Both the position numbers and the translations under genes were made by a program. A DNA stretch of 23,383 bases from contig CAYPZL010000083.1 of NCBI GenBank assembly GCA_964415045.1, positions 1-23,383 on the forward strand, written 5' to 3'. Shown piece by piece: positions 1 to 6,245 of this stretch. A model generated the notes under the pieces. That model was given only the letters and a program-made list of their open reading frames with translations. It was not told the DNA's origin and did no database searches. The number at the start of each line of letters is the position of its first letter. Within the stretch, counting starts at the first letter, position 1. Origin of the DNA: CAYPZL01 sp964415045 (lineage in GTDB: Bacteria > Planctomycetota > Phycisphaerae > Sedimentisphaerales > Anaerobacaceae).

Positions 1-67
1 AACGATTTCCTTGAAGAATATAAGCCTAATCTCCATTTTGCAAAACTCTACTTTCTAATTCAACCAT

Positions 68-86
68 CGGCAAGCTCTGCTTGCCG
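68..86. repeat. Perfect 8-bp hairpin, possibly a dispersed repeat unit
   Basis: CGGCAAGC (68-75) pairs perfectly with GCTTGCCG (79-86) around the loop TCT. There is no T-run on either side, so a simple intrinsic terminator is unlikely. The GC-rich text that follows (GCCACCCGGCG) contrasts with the AT-rich left flank, as if a small repetitive element sits here. No second copy was found in the window. Confidence 0.4.
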
Positions 87-200
87 CTGCCACCCGGCGT
101 GCCCGCCGTAATGTGCGAAGTGCGAACGGGAGTCGGTGTTGTGGGTATGGGTAAACTGACTGGCCGTGGTGAGGGGGGGCGGTTGGCGGCAGACAAAGAC

Positions 201-231
201 GGGGCCCTTCTCGCCCTCCCTGGCGGGCCCC
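201..231 (-). terminator. Candidate transcription terminator of the left operon
   Basis: GGGGCCC (201-207) pairs with GGGCCCC (225-231), and an inner CGCC/GGCG pair extends the stem. It lies 30 bp beyond the stop of the last minus-strand gene, where a terminator is expected. On the minus strand the following text is GTCTTTGTC, a poor U-tract, so it may act with Rho or as a 3' stabilising stem. Confidence 0.3.
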
Positions 232-261
232 GCGACTCGATCGCAAGTTCACGTAAGGGCT

Positions 262-531
262 TTATATCCCGAACTTTAAGATGTTCATAGCAGCCGATCG
301 GATGTTTCTGGGGTCGGTCAATTCGCCGGAGCGCAGGAGCTTGCGAGCCTCCGTGACGGCGACCGCATCGTCTTGCGGGGTTTGTTTGGCCTTCTCGATC
401 AAGCCGGCGAAATCGACCTGGAGGGCGACATCCGGGTCATTCTGTGCACGCGTATTTGCAGGATCGGGCTGGGATGAAGGGGTCTTTCCCACAAGCTGCC
501 CCATCGGATTTGCGCTGATATTGTCAATCAT
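262..531 (-). CDS. Small FlgM-like protein (putative anti-sigma-28 factor)
   Basis: An 89-residue protein with no signal peptide or membrane segment. The first 45 residues are polar and low in order-promoting residues. The C-terminal part (about 57-89) has the pattern V-x-EAR-x-LL-x-SGEL...IR-x-A-x-NIL, resembling the sigma-28-binding helices of FlgM. FlgM proteins hold FliA inactive in the cytoplasm until the hook is complete, then are exported through the flagellum. The start is ATG at 531 with AAGGAA about 8 bases upstream. It ends the same-strand run that contains fliA, which suits an anti-sigma factor, but the gap before it (136 bp) is the largest in the operon. The family call rests on a short motif and on context. 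It could instead be another small flagellar protein. Confidence 0.5.
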   Translation of the reverse strand: MIDNISANPMGQLVGKTPSSQPDPANTRAQNDPDVALQVDFAGLIEKAKQTPQDDAVAVTEARKLLRSGELTDPRNIRSAAMNILKFGI

Positions 532-667
532 TCTGCGATTCCTTCAGCATTGCACGTGTCTATTTCTGTTTTCGCATCGTTTGCGAAGAACTTTAGGCGC
601 CGTCGACGAAAAAGGCCCTGACAGTGTTGAAAACGGGTATCCTCTTTCTTGCCGGCCGGAAGAAGCG

Positions 668-1375
668 TTATTTGGGTTCGCGTTCGAGGGTCTGGGCCGT
701 CTCATAGGCGGCGAACTTAATAAATTCCCGGGAGCTGATGACCACCAGATCCTCACGCAGGGGGGCAAAGCCCGAGCGCAGCTCCTTCTTGAAGTAGGTT
801 TCGACCCGTTTCTGGATGCTCTTGTCGGCGGCGTCCCAGACCTGTTCGAGGCCCCAGAGCAACTGCCCGTCGGTCAGGTCGAGCAGCTTCAGACGCAGTC
901 CGAGCACGAGCTGGGGGTAGGGCCGATATTCCGTGACCGTGCCGATGAGCAGGGCGTTGCAGCGGAGCGTATCCCGCATGGCCAGGAGCCGGCGCAGGGT
1001 CTGAAGCGAACCGAGGTTCTCCTGCAGGGCGCGCCAGGCCGGGTCGTCGTGGTCGACCGTGGTGAGGCTGAAGACCTGTTTTTTTTGGAGGGCCAGAAAC
1101 AACGCCTGGGTCACATCGGCCGAAACGTCCGGATAACTCGAGGTGTTGTCGAGCTCCACCAGTGCGACTCTGCCCAGCTTGTGCAGGTCCTTGTGCGGGT
1201 TGATGTAGTAAGCGCCGGCCATGGCGCCGTTCTCGGAGGGGCTCTGGCAGCCGCCGGCCGAGGCCAGCCACAGAGCCGCCAGCACGCAGAGGCCGCACAG
1301 GACCGCCGGGTGGTGCCCGCGAGCCTGGTTGCCTTTCGTGTCGCTGTTTTCCGGAGCAATCTTACGGGAGTTCAT
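668..1375 (-). CDS. Predicted lipoprotein with a CsgG/TolB-N-like domain
   Basis: A 235-residue protein. A hydrophobic segment (about 24-40) ends in SAGGC, giving a lipidation Cys at about residue 43, so it is expected to be anchored to a membrane facing the periplasm. The mature part has the alternating pattern of CsgG/TolB-N-type domains: a GRVALVELDN strand, then ALLIGTVTEYRPYPQL and LKLLDLTDGQLLW, where a tested quantity is formatted as a hairpin strand pair. Such folds occur in outer-membrane-associated assembly lipoproteins, including FlgO/FlgT-type flagellar proteins. I chose ATG at 1375 because AGGTGA lies 5 bases upstream; a GTG at 1384 would add three residues. It overlaps the preceding coiled-coil lipoprotein gene by 14 bp, so the two are probably translated together. 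Fold assignment is by eye and specific function is unknown. Confidence 0.6.
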   Translation of the reverse strand: MNSRKIAPENSDTKGNQARGHHPAVLCGLCVLAALWLASAGGCQSPSENGAMAGAYYINPHKDLHKLGRVALVELDNTSSYPDVSADVTQALFLALQKKQVFSLTTVDHDDPAWRALQENLGSLQTLRRLLAMRDTLRCNALLIGTVTEYRPYPQLVLGLRLKLLDLTDGQLLWGLEQVWDAADKSIQKRVETYFKKELRSGFAPLREDLVVISSREFIKFAAYETAQTLEREPK

Positions 1376-1973
1376 TCGGTTCACCTGTCGTCAGCGATGT
1401 TACCGCTTCGTCGGATTCCTGGACGTCGTTTCGTTCGGGCGCCAGCGTTGAGGCGTGCCGGCGTTCGAGGGTGCCGGCCTCCGCTTCACCCCCGAGGATT
1501 TCCAGAACTTTCAGCAGGGCTTCAAGCTCGGCCTTCGCGGCTTCGCGCATTTCGCTGCGAAAACCGAGGATATTGGTCTTCCAGTTGTTCAGCTCCGTGA
1601 GCATCTCGATGAGCAGATCGTTGGCTTCATTGAGTTCCTTCTGGGTTTGACTGAGCTTGTTCTCGAGCGTTCCGATCTGCTGCTTGAGTTTCTCGTTCTC
1701 GGCCGTCAGTCGCTGGTTTTCCTGGCGCAGGGAGACGCTCTGGTCGGAGAGGCGGGCGTACTTCTCGGACAGCTCGATCGCGGATTCGACGGCTGTGCGC
1801 CCTTCCAGAGGCGTGTCCTGGAAGCGCGTGGCCCCGGATGCAGCGGGTTCGGGCGGCCGGTTCGTCTCCGGGGCGACGGCCCTGGCTTCCGGGGCAGTGG
1901 TCTTGCAGCCACTGCCGGCCGAAATGAACAGCGCTGCGAGCAACAGCGGCAAAAGTCTTTGTCGGGTGAACAT
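1362..1973 (-). CDS. Predicted coiled-coil lipoprotein
   Basis: A 203-residue protein. The N-terminus (MFTRQRLLPLLLAALF) runs into SAGSGC, a lipobox with Cys 23. Residues about 25-60 are Pro/Ala-rich linker. Residues about 66-160 show strong heptad character (for example LRQENQRLTAENEKLKQQI), a long parallel or antiparallel coiled coil, and the tail is acidic and disordered. The product is probably a periplasmic spacer or tether attached to the inner or outer membrane. ATG at 1973 is preferred because GGAGA lies 6 bases upstream and the signal peptide begins there; an in-frame start at 2057 would add a nonsensical N-terminus. It overlaps the next lipoprotein gene. No family was recognised; Lpp-like or OmpH-like spacer proteins are only structural analogies. 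Confidence 0.62.
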   Translation of the reverse strand: MFTRQRLLPLLLAALFISAGSGCKTTAPEARAVAPETNRPPEPAASGATRFQDTPLEGRTAVESAIELSEKYARLSDQSVSLRQENQRLTAENEKLKQQIGTLENKLSQTQKELNEANDLLIEMLTELNNWKTNILGFRSEMREAAKAELEALLKVLEILGGEAEAGTLERRHASTLAPERNDVQESDEAVTSLTTGEPNELP

Positions 1974-1992
1974 GGCATATCTCCATCGCTTC

Positions 1993-2011
1993 TGAAGGCC
2001 ATCGGCCTTCA
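1993..2011. other. Perfect 8-bp intergenic hairpin upstream of the coiled-coil lipoprotein
   Basis: TGAAGGCC (1993-2000) and GGCCTTCA (2004-2011) pair perfectly around ATC. In the leftward mRNA the hairpin would sit just upstream of the ribosome-binding site of the lipoprotein gene. There is no U-tract, so it is more likely an RNA processing, stability or translation-modulating stem than a terminator. Confidence 0.5.
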
Positions 2012-2053
2012 CATGTAATTGCGCGTACATCATTCTATGGGCGGGTGCAGATC

Positions 2054-2305
2054 TCATGGCTCTTTCGGGGCCTCCGGCGCCGCGGCGACAACGGGGGCCG
2101 CGTATTCACAACGCACCTGTGTCGTTCGACCGCAGGAACAGGTGATTTCGAGAAGGGCGTACTCCGGCGTGTTTTCCACGATGGCAACGCGCGCGGGCGC
2201 AACAGGCCCGGCCACACCGTTTGCTTTTGGAGCGGTCGCCGGGTCGATGCGCAGCTCCCGCGACCCGACGAACTGTACCTGGTTCGCCCGTAAAACACGT
2301 CCCAT
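2054..2305 (-). CDS. Hypothetical 83-residue protein with three clustered Cys
   Basis: The core runs from an N-terminal MGRVLRANQVQF strand to a central CSCG (Cys 56 and 58) and a third Cys 66 followed by EY, with a Pro/Ala tail. The CxC...C arrangement with Gly-Arg turns looks like half a zinc ribbon, but only three Cys are present, so metal binding would need a dimer or another ligand. No signal peptide or membrane segment is seen. ATG at 2305 has AAAGGA about 8 bases upstream; a longer frame from 2443 adds an Arg/Thr-rich stretch that overlaps the preceding gene and is unlikely. It sits between the fliA-linked small gene and the lipoprotein pair. Family unknown. Confidence 0.6.
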   Translation of the reverse strand: MGRVLRANQVQFVGSRELRIDPATAPKANGVAGPVAPARVAIVENTPEYALLEITCSCGRTTQVRCEYAAPVVAAAPEAPKEP

Positions 2306-2354
2306 CGTCTTTGTCCTTTCATTTCTCGTGCTGTGCGGATCGATGCAGGATCGT

Positions 2355-2564
2355 TCACGCGCAGTAGTCAATCTCGTGGCTCTGGCCGTCGTCGAGCTTC
2401 GGGCGATCCTCGGTCTGGTCTGGCGTTTCCTGAGGCTCTTCATGACGGTCGGTCTGTCCGTCCCGACGGCGTTGGCGTTCCTGCCGTCGTTCGACGGGCT
2501 TGAGGCCCTGGATGGTCTGGAGGCTCTCTATCGGTTTGACTGTATTGAAATCATTATCCGCCAT
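2355..2564 (-). CDS. Small charged protein coupled to fliA
   Basis: A 69-residue, very polar, probably disordered protein. Its N-terminal third holds IESLQTIQGLKPVERRQERQ, similar in style to short proteins beside flagellar sigma-factor genes in several phyla that carry an I-x-G-x-x-PVERR-x-x-R motif. The remainder is rich in Arg, Asp, Glu and Gln. The ATG at 2564 lies inside the last codons of fliA, an 11-bp overlap with GGAG about 9 bases upstream, which argues for a real, translationally coupled gene. No enzymatic or membrane features are present. It may be a chaperone or regulator of flagellar assembly, but that is only inferred from position. Confidence 0.6.
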   Translation of the reverse strand: MADNDFNTVKPIESLQTIQGLKPVERRQERQRRRDGQTDRHEEPQETPDQTEDRPKLDDGQSHEIDYCA

Positions 2565-3375
2565 CTTTCCATTGCTCCAATTTCACAGACAGAGTGAAAA
2601 GTGCGCTGGCATGCAGTTGGCTGACCCGGGACTCCGTAATCTCGAGCACGTCGGCGATTTGTTTCATCGTTAAATGCTGCTGATAGTACAGGACGATGAT
2701 CTGTAGCTTTCTCTGATCCAGTTCCTGCATAGCTTGCGTAAGTTCTTCGAGGAGTTCGCTTCTTTCGAGGCGGCTGCCCGGTGCGGCCGTGTCGGGGGCC
2801 GCGAGAACCTCGCCCAGGGCCGGGCCGGCCTCCGTGGCGGCGTCGAGGGAAGCAAAATGCTGGGCGCGGGCGTTCTCGTAGAGTTGCGGCACCTGCTCTA
2901 CGGGGATCTCGAGGCGCCGGGCCAGCTCTTCATCGGTGGGAGGGATGCCCGTCTCTTTCGTGATGCGGCGACTGATTTCCCGGGCGCGGCGCAACTGTTT
3001 GTTGGCGCCGGACGGCAGCAGAGACGCGCGGCGCAGCTCGTCCAGGACGGCGCCCTTGATCCGGATGTAGGCGTAGGTTTTGAACTCGGCCTGGCGCGAG
3101 GCGTCGAAATCGCGTGCGGCCTTGATCAGTCCGACCGTGCCGGCCGAGACGAGGTCGTCGAAAGACAGAGGAGGCCGCAGATAGCTGACCGCCCGGCGGG
3201 CGATGTTCTGAACCATCGGCAGCAGATCGATGATCTGCTCATCGCGGATCGGACGCGTTGTGTGCCCCGAATACGTACGCAAGGCCACCGCCCGGAGGTG
3301 CTCGCCCGAGCCGGTCTCATTGGGCGCTTGTTTGCGATCCGGGGTCTCAGCGATTTGCTCGGTCCTTGTCGTCAC
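2554..3375 (-). CDS. fliA: RNA polymerase sigma-28 factor (FliA/WhiG type)
   Basis: A 273-residue sigma-70-family protein with the FliA layout. Region 2 covers about 45-115 (MVQNIARRAVSYL, then FDDLVSAGTVGLIKAARDFD and FKTYAYIRIKGAVLDELR). Region 3 covers about 124-180 (ITKETGIPPTDEELARRL). Region 4 is a helix-turn-helix at about 208-262 (LTMKQIADVLEITESRVSQLHASAL). Region 1.1 is missing, as is normal for this family. It directs polymerase to late flagellar and chemotaxis promoters. The start is GTG at 3375 with GAGGAA 7 bases upstream, overlapping the preceding membrane-protein gene by 29 bp. The first 35 residues are an unusual polar extension. It is co-directional with flhA and presumably expressed from the sigma-54 promoter at 13094, placing sigma-28 below sigma-54 in the hierarchy. 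Confidence 0.95.
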   Translation of the reverse strand: MTTRTEQIAETPDRKQAPNETGSGEHLRAVALRTYSGHTTRPIRDEQIIDLLPMVQNIARRAVSYLRPPLSFDDLVSAGTVGLIKAARDFDASRQAEFKTYAYIRIKGAVLDELRRASLLPSGANKQLRRAREISRRITKETGIPPTDEELARRLEIPVEQVPQLYENARAQHFASLDAATEAGPALGEVLAAPDTAAPGSRLERSELLEELTQAMQELDQRKLQIIVLYYQQHLTMKQIADVLEITESRVSQLHASALFTLSVKLEQWKDGG

Positions 3376-3607
3376 CGGATTGTTCCTCGTCCTTGTGAAT
3401 CTGGCTTGCGATCATCGCACGGGTGAGAATGGCTGCGATCGCCTGGACGGCGACGTGGGCGGCCACGTAGGCCACCACGGCTCCCAGCACGGCCCGCCGG
3501 CAGCAGACGTCCGGCGAGAGACCGCCGATCGAGCCGATGATGCCCAGGGCGAAAAAGCAGATGACCGCGGTACTCACCGCGATGTATCGCGCGTGCAGCA
3601 TGCTCAT
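3347..3607 (-). CDS. Small two-helix membrane protein between flhA and fliA
   Basis: An 86-residue protein with two predicted transmembrane helices, about 7-29 (YIAVSTAVICFFALGIIG) and about 36-62 (RAVLGAVVAYVAAHVAVQAIAA), joined by a short loop containing a CC pair, and a charged C-terminal tail. AGGAG sits very close (3-4 bases) to ATG 3607 and about 9 bases from the third-codon ATG at 3601, so either start is possible. It lies 21 bp after flhA and overlaps fliA by 29 bp, the position usually held by flhF/flhG. Family unknown; an inner-membrane accessory of the export apparatus or stator is possible from context. Confidence 0.68.
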   Translation of the reverse strand: MSMLHARYIAVSTAVICFFALGIIGSIGGLSPDVCCRRAVLGAVVAYVAAHVAVQAIAAILTRAMIASQIHKDEEQSGDDKDRANR

Positions 3608-3628
3608 GTGCTCCTCTTACATTCTACA

Positions 3629-5782
3629 TTAGGTTTGGGCCGCGGCGACGGCGAGGTCTTCCTGGCCGGCGGTCGCGCCCGGATTCTGTGGTTCGATGCT
3701 GATGGTCTCTACCGGTTCGACCTCCACTCCCAGCAGGATTTCGTCGTAGGCCACCACGGCCAGCATGGGCAAGGTCCGGGAAAGCATCTGGGCCAGGGGG
3801 GCGCGCAGCCGCGCGTCGCAAAGCAGCACGATCTTGTCGCGGCCCCGATCCATGGCGGTCTTCCAGGCGCCGGCGACCCTGCGGTTGATTTCCATGGCCG
3901 TCTCCGTGGGCAGGCCGAGGGCCAGTTCGCCGTTTTCCTGGCGAAGTGTTGCGATGATCTGGTGTTCGAGGGCCGGGTCGAACGTGATCGCCGGAATTCC
4001 GCCGGCCGGCTCCTTGTGTTGCTCCGTGATGGTCCGGCTCAGGGATTTTCGTATCACTTCGGTCAGGGTGGTGGGGTTCTTCGTTTTGGCGGCGTTCTCC
4101 GCCAGGGCTTCGAGGATGACCGTCAGTTCGCGAATCGGAATGCCGTCCCGCAGGAGGTTTCGCAGGACTCTCTGGAGCAGGCCCACCGAGACGGGACTGT
4201 CGCTGCCGATGATTTCGCCGACCAGCGAAGGCTGGGTCTTGCGGAGCCGGTCGATGAGAAGCTGGACGTCCTCGCGGGTCAGCAGCTCGTCGGCGTGTTT
4301 CTTGAGCGTCTCGGACAGGTGGGTGATGAAGACAGACTCCGGATCGATGACGGTATAGCCGTTCAGTTCGGCTGCTTCTTTCTTGGTGCCGGGAACCCAC
4401 AAGGCCGGCAGCCCGTATACCGGCTCGGTCGTCGCGATGCCGGCGACCTTCTCCCGGACCGTTCCGGGATCCATCGCCAGGAACATGTCCGGTTCGAGGC
4501 GTCCCCTGGCCACCGTGATCTCCGAGAGTCGGATTTCGTAGGCGTTGGGTTCCAGATTCAGGTCGTCGCGCAGCCTCACCAGAGGAACGACGATGCCCAA
4601 TTGCTGGGCGAATTGACGGCGCATGGCGCCGATGCGTTCGAAAATGGTGTTGGTCTTGCGGGGATCGACCATGGTGATCAGGCGCACCCCGACGTGGACG
4701 GAGATGCGGTCCACGTCGAGCAGCTCCTCCACGGGTTCCTTGTCGGCCTTCTTCTTCAGGGCCGGAGCCGGCTTGGGCTGGGCTTTTTCGGTGCGCAGGG
4801 CCGTTCGTGCCACCAGCGCCAGGCCGGCGGCGAGCATGAGGAACTGGATTCGGGGCATCCCGGGGATGAGGGCCATGGCGGCGATGATGCCGGCGGCGGC
4901 CATTAACGGCTGGCCCGCCTTGAGGAATTGCTGGGAGAGGTCCTGGGCGACGCTGCGGCTGGAGGAAATCTTGGTCACGAGAAAGCCGGAGCTGACGGAT
5001 ATGATAAGCGATGGGACCTGGCTGACCAGGCCGTCGCCGATGGACAGAATCGAATAGGTCTTGACCGCGTTGCCGATGGTCATGCCGTTCGTGTAGCCCA
5101 TGGCGATGCCGCCGACGATGTTCACCGCCGTGATGATCAGGCCGGCCTTGGCGTCGCCCCGGATGAACTTGCTGGCACCGTCCATCGCCCCGTAGAATTC
5201 GCTTTCCTTGACGATCTTGGCGCGGCGTTCGTTGGCCTGTCTTTCCGTGATGGCGCCGGCGTTGAGATCCGCGTCGATCGCCATCTGCTTGCCGGGCATG
5301 GCATCGAGGGTAAAGCGAGCGGAGACTTCGCTGATGCGCTCGGCCCCCTTGGTGATCACGATAAACTGAATGATGACGAGAATCAGGAAGATGACCAGGC
5401 CCACGACGAAGCTACCGCCGGCGACGAAGCCGCCGAACGTCTGGATGATCTTGCCGGCGTTTCCCTGCAGAAGAATCAGTCGTGTCGAGGCGACGTTCAA
5501 GGAGAGGCGAAACAGGGTGACGAAGAGCAGCAGAGAGGGAAAGGTGGACAGTTCGAGCGGTTCTCTGGAGGACAGGGTGACGATGAGCACGGCGATGGCC
5601 AGAGAAATGCTGCAGGCCAGCAGCATGTCGAGCAGCATGGTCGGCAGCGGGATGATCAGCGTACCGAGAACGGTGACCAGGCCGATGGCCATGATGGCGT
5701 TGCTGTACGAGGCCAACGCACCGGTGGACAGAGCACCGCCTCCAGGGGTGAGATTCGATGATCTGGACTGATCGGAAGCCAT
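3629..5782 (-). CDS. flhA: Flagellar export gate protein FlhA
   Basis: A 717-residue protein, normal length for the family. FlhA forms the nonameric ring of the flagellar type III export gate in the inner membrane, using proton motive force and docking late chaperone-substrate complexes. The N-terminal half carries about eight membrane helices (from about residue 28 to 327). The FHIPEP signature with RFTLDAMPGKQMAIDADLNA lies at about 156-176, followed by the cytoplasmic loop with ERRAKIVKESEFYGAMDGA. A charged linker (about 331-350) leads to the C-terminal docking domain (about 350-690) with LLIDRLRKTQPSLVGEI and EIRLSEI segments. ATG at 5782 has only a distant AAGGA. It follows fliN by 33 bp. 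FliOPQR and FlhB, the other gate parts, are not between fliN and flhA as they often are. Confidence 0.97.
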   Translation of the reverse strand: MASDQSRSSNLTPGGGALSTGALASYSNAIMAIGLVTVLGTLIIPLPTMLLDMLLACSISLAIAVLIVTLSSREPLELSTFPSLLLFVTLFRLSLNVASTRLILLQGNAGKIIQTFGGFVAGGSFVVGLVIFLILVIIQFIVITKGAERISEVSARFTLDAMPGKQMAIDADLNAGAITERQANERRAKIVKESEFYGAMDGASKFIRGDAKAGLIITAVNIVGGIAMGYTNGMTIGNAVKTYSILSIGDGLVSQVPSLIISVSSGFLVTKISSSRSVAQDLSQQFLKAGQPLMAAAGIIAAMALIPGMPRIQFLMLAAGLALVARTALRTEKAQPKPAPALKKKADKEPVEELLDVDRISVHVGVRLITMVDPRKTNTIFERIGAMRRQFAQQLGIVVPLVRLRDDLNLEPNAYEIRLSEITVARGRLEPDMFLAMDPGTVREKVAGIATTEPVYGLPALWVPGTKKEAAELNGYTVIDPESVFITHLSETLKKHADELLTREDVQLLIDRLRKTQPSLVGEIIGSDSPVSVGLLQRVLRNLLRDGIPIRELTVILEALAENAAKTKNPTTLTEVIRKSLSRTITEQHKEPAGGIPAITFDPALEHQIIATLRQENGELALGLPTETAMEINRRVAGAWKTAMDRGRDKIVLLCDARLRAPLAQMLSRTLPMLAVVAYDEILLGVEVEPVETISIEPQNPGATAGQEDLAVAAAQT

Positions 5783-5815
5783 AGGTGGTGTCTGTTTCCT
5801 TCTCAGGCGGTTGCG

Positions 5816-6223
5816 TTATGCGGCGTCGCCTTCGTCCGGCTGCTCCGCGACGGCGGCTCCGACGATTTCTCTGATGCGTACGGCGAACTGATCGTCCACG
5901 ACCACCACGTCGGCTTCGGCGAACTTGGAATCCTTCAAGTACAGGTCGGCCGGCGCTTCGACGGGTTTTTCCAGCTTGAGGACGGCGCCTGGTCCGAGCT
6001 GGAGCAGCCGGCGGACGGGAATCTGGGCCGAGCCGAGGACCGCCTTTATGGGGACATCCATATCGAGCAGGATGTCGAGTTGTCCGGCGGCTTCGGTCGG
6101 GCCGTCGGCCGGCGCCTCGGGAAAGTCGGCCGAGTGGACCGGCGTCCTGGCGTCGTCGGCCGGAGGGGCCTGCGAGCCGGCGTGCGGCTGGTTTTCTGTC
6201 TCAACTTGGGTGGCTTCGGCCAT
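5816..6223 (-). CDS. fliN: Flagellar motor switch protein FliN
   Basis: A 135-residue protein. The first 45 residues are a polar, Pro/Ala/Glu-rich tail. The rest is one SpoA (surface presentation of antigens) domain, about 48-122: LDILLDMDVPIKAVLGSAQI, then LLQLGPGAVLKLEKPVEAPADLYL and VVVVDDQFAVRI. FliN and FliM build the C-ring, which reverses rotation and docks the export ATPase complex. Within the SpoA domain the GPGAVLKL-E strand normally carries D/E for the hydrophobic patch; the overall pattern is intact. ATG at 6223 has AAAGGA about 9 bases upstream. It follows fliM by 22 bp. There is no CheC/FliY extension, so it is FliN and not FliY. Confidence 0.95.
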   Translation of the reverse strand: MAEATQVETENQPHAGSQAPPADDARTPVHSADFPEAPADGPTEAAGQLDILLDMDVPIKAVLGSAQIPVRRLLQLGPGAVLKLEKPVEAPADLYLKDSKFAEADVVVVDDQFAVRIREIVGAAVAEQPDEGDAA

Positions 6224-6245
6224 AACGGTTCATCCTTTCTCTTAC

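Larger units (their letters stand above)
1..261. other. Non-coding region at the left edge, with two hairpins
   Basis: No open frame here has a credible start or a recognisable product. The stretch holds a perfect 8-bp hairpin at 68-86 and a longer GC-rich hairpin at 201-231, listed separately. It follows the last gene of the leftward operon, so it probably contains the operon's 3' end. The first 60 bases are AT-richer than the rest of the window, as expected of intergenic DNA. Confidence 0.6.

Noticed and set aside
546..561. Weak sigma-54-like match upstream of the FlgM-like gene (minus strand)
   Set aside because: It has GA in place of the essential GG, and the predicted start would fall within the ribosome-binding site of the gene.
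281..1600. Plus-strand open frame of 439 codons opposite the lipoproteins and the FlgM-like gene
   Set aside because: The minus-strand genes have ribosome sites, lipoboxes and coupled overlaps. The plus frame has no such support and spans two of them and the intergenic gap.
3230..4906. Long plus-strand open frame of 558 codons opposite flhA and fliA
   Set aside because: It runs antisense through clearly recognised genes, its translation is rich in Gly/Asp/His/Arg as mirror frames of GC-rich genes are, and it has no recognisable domain.
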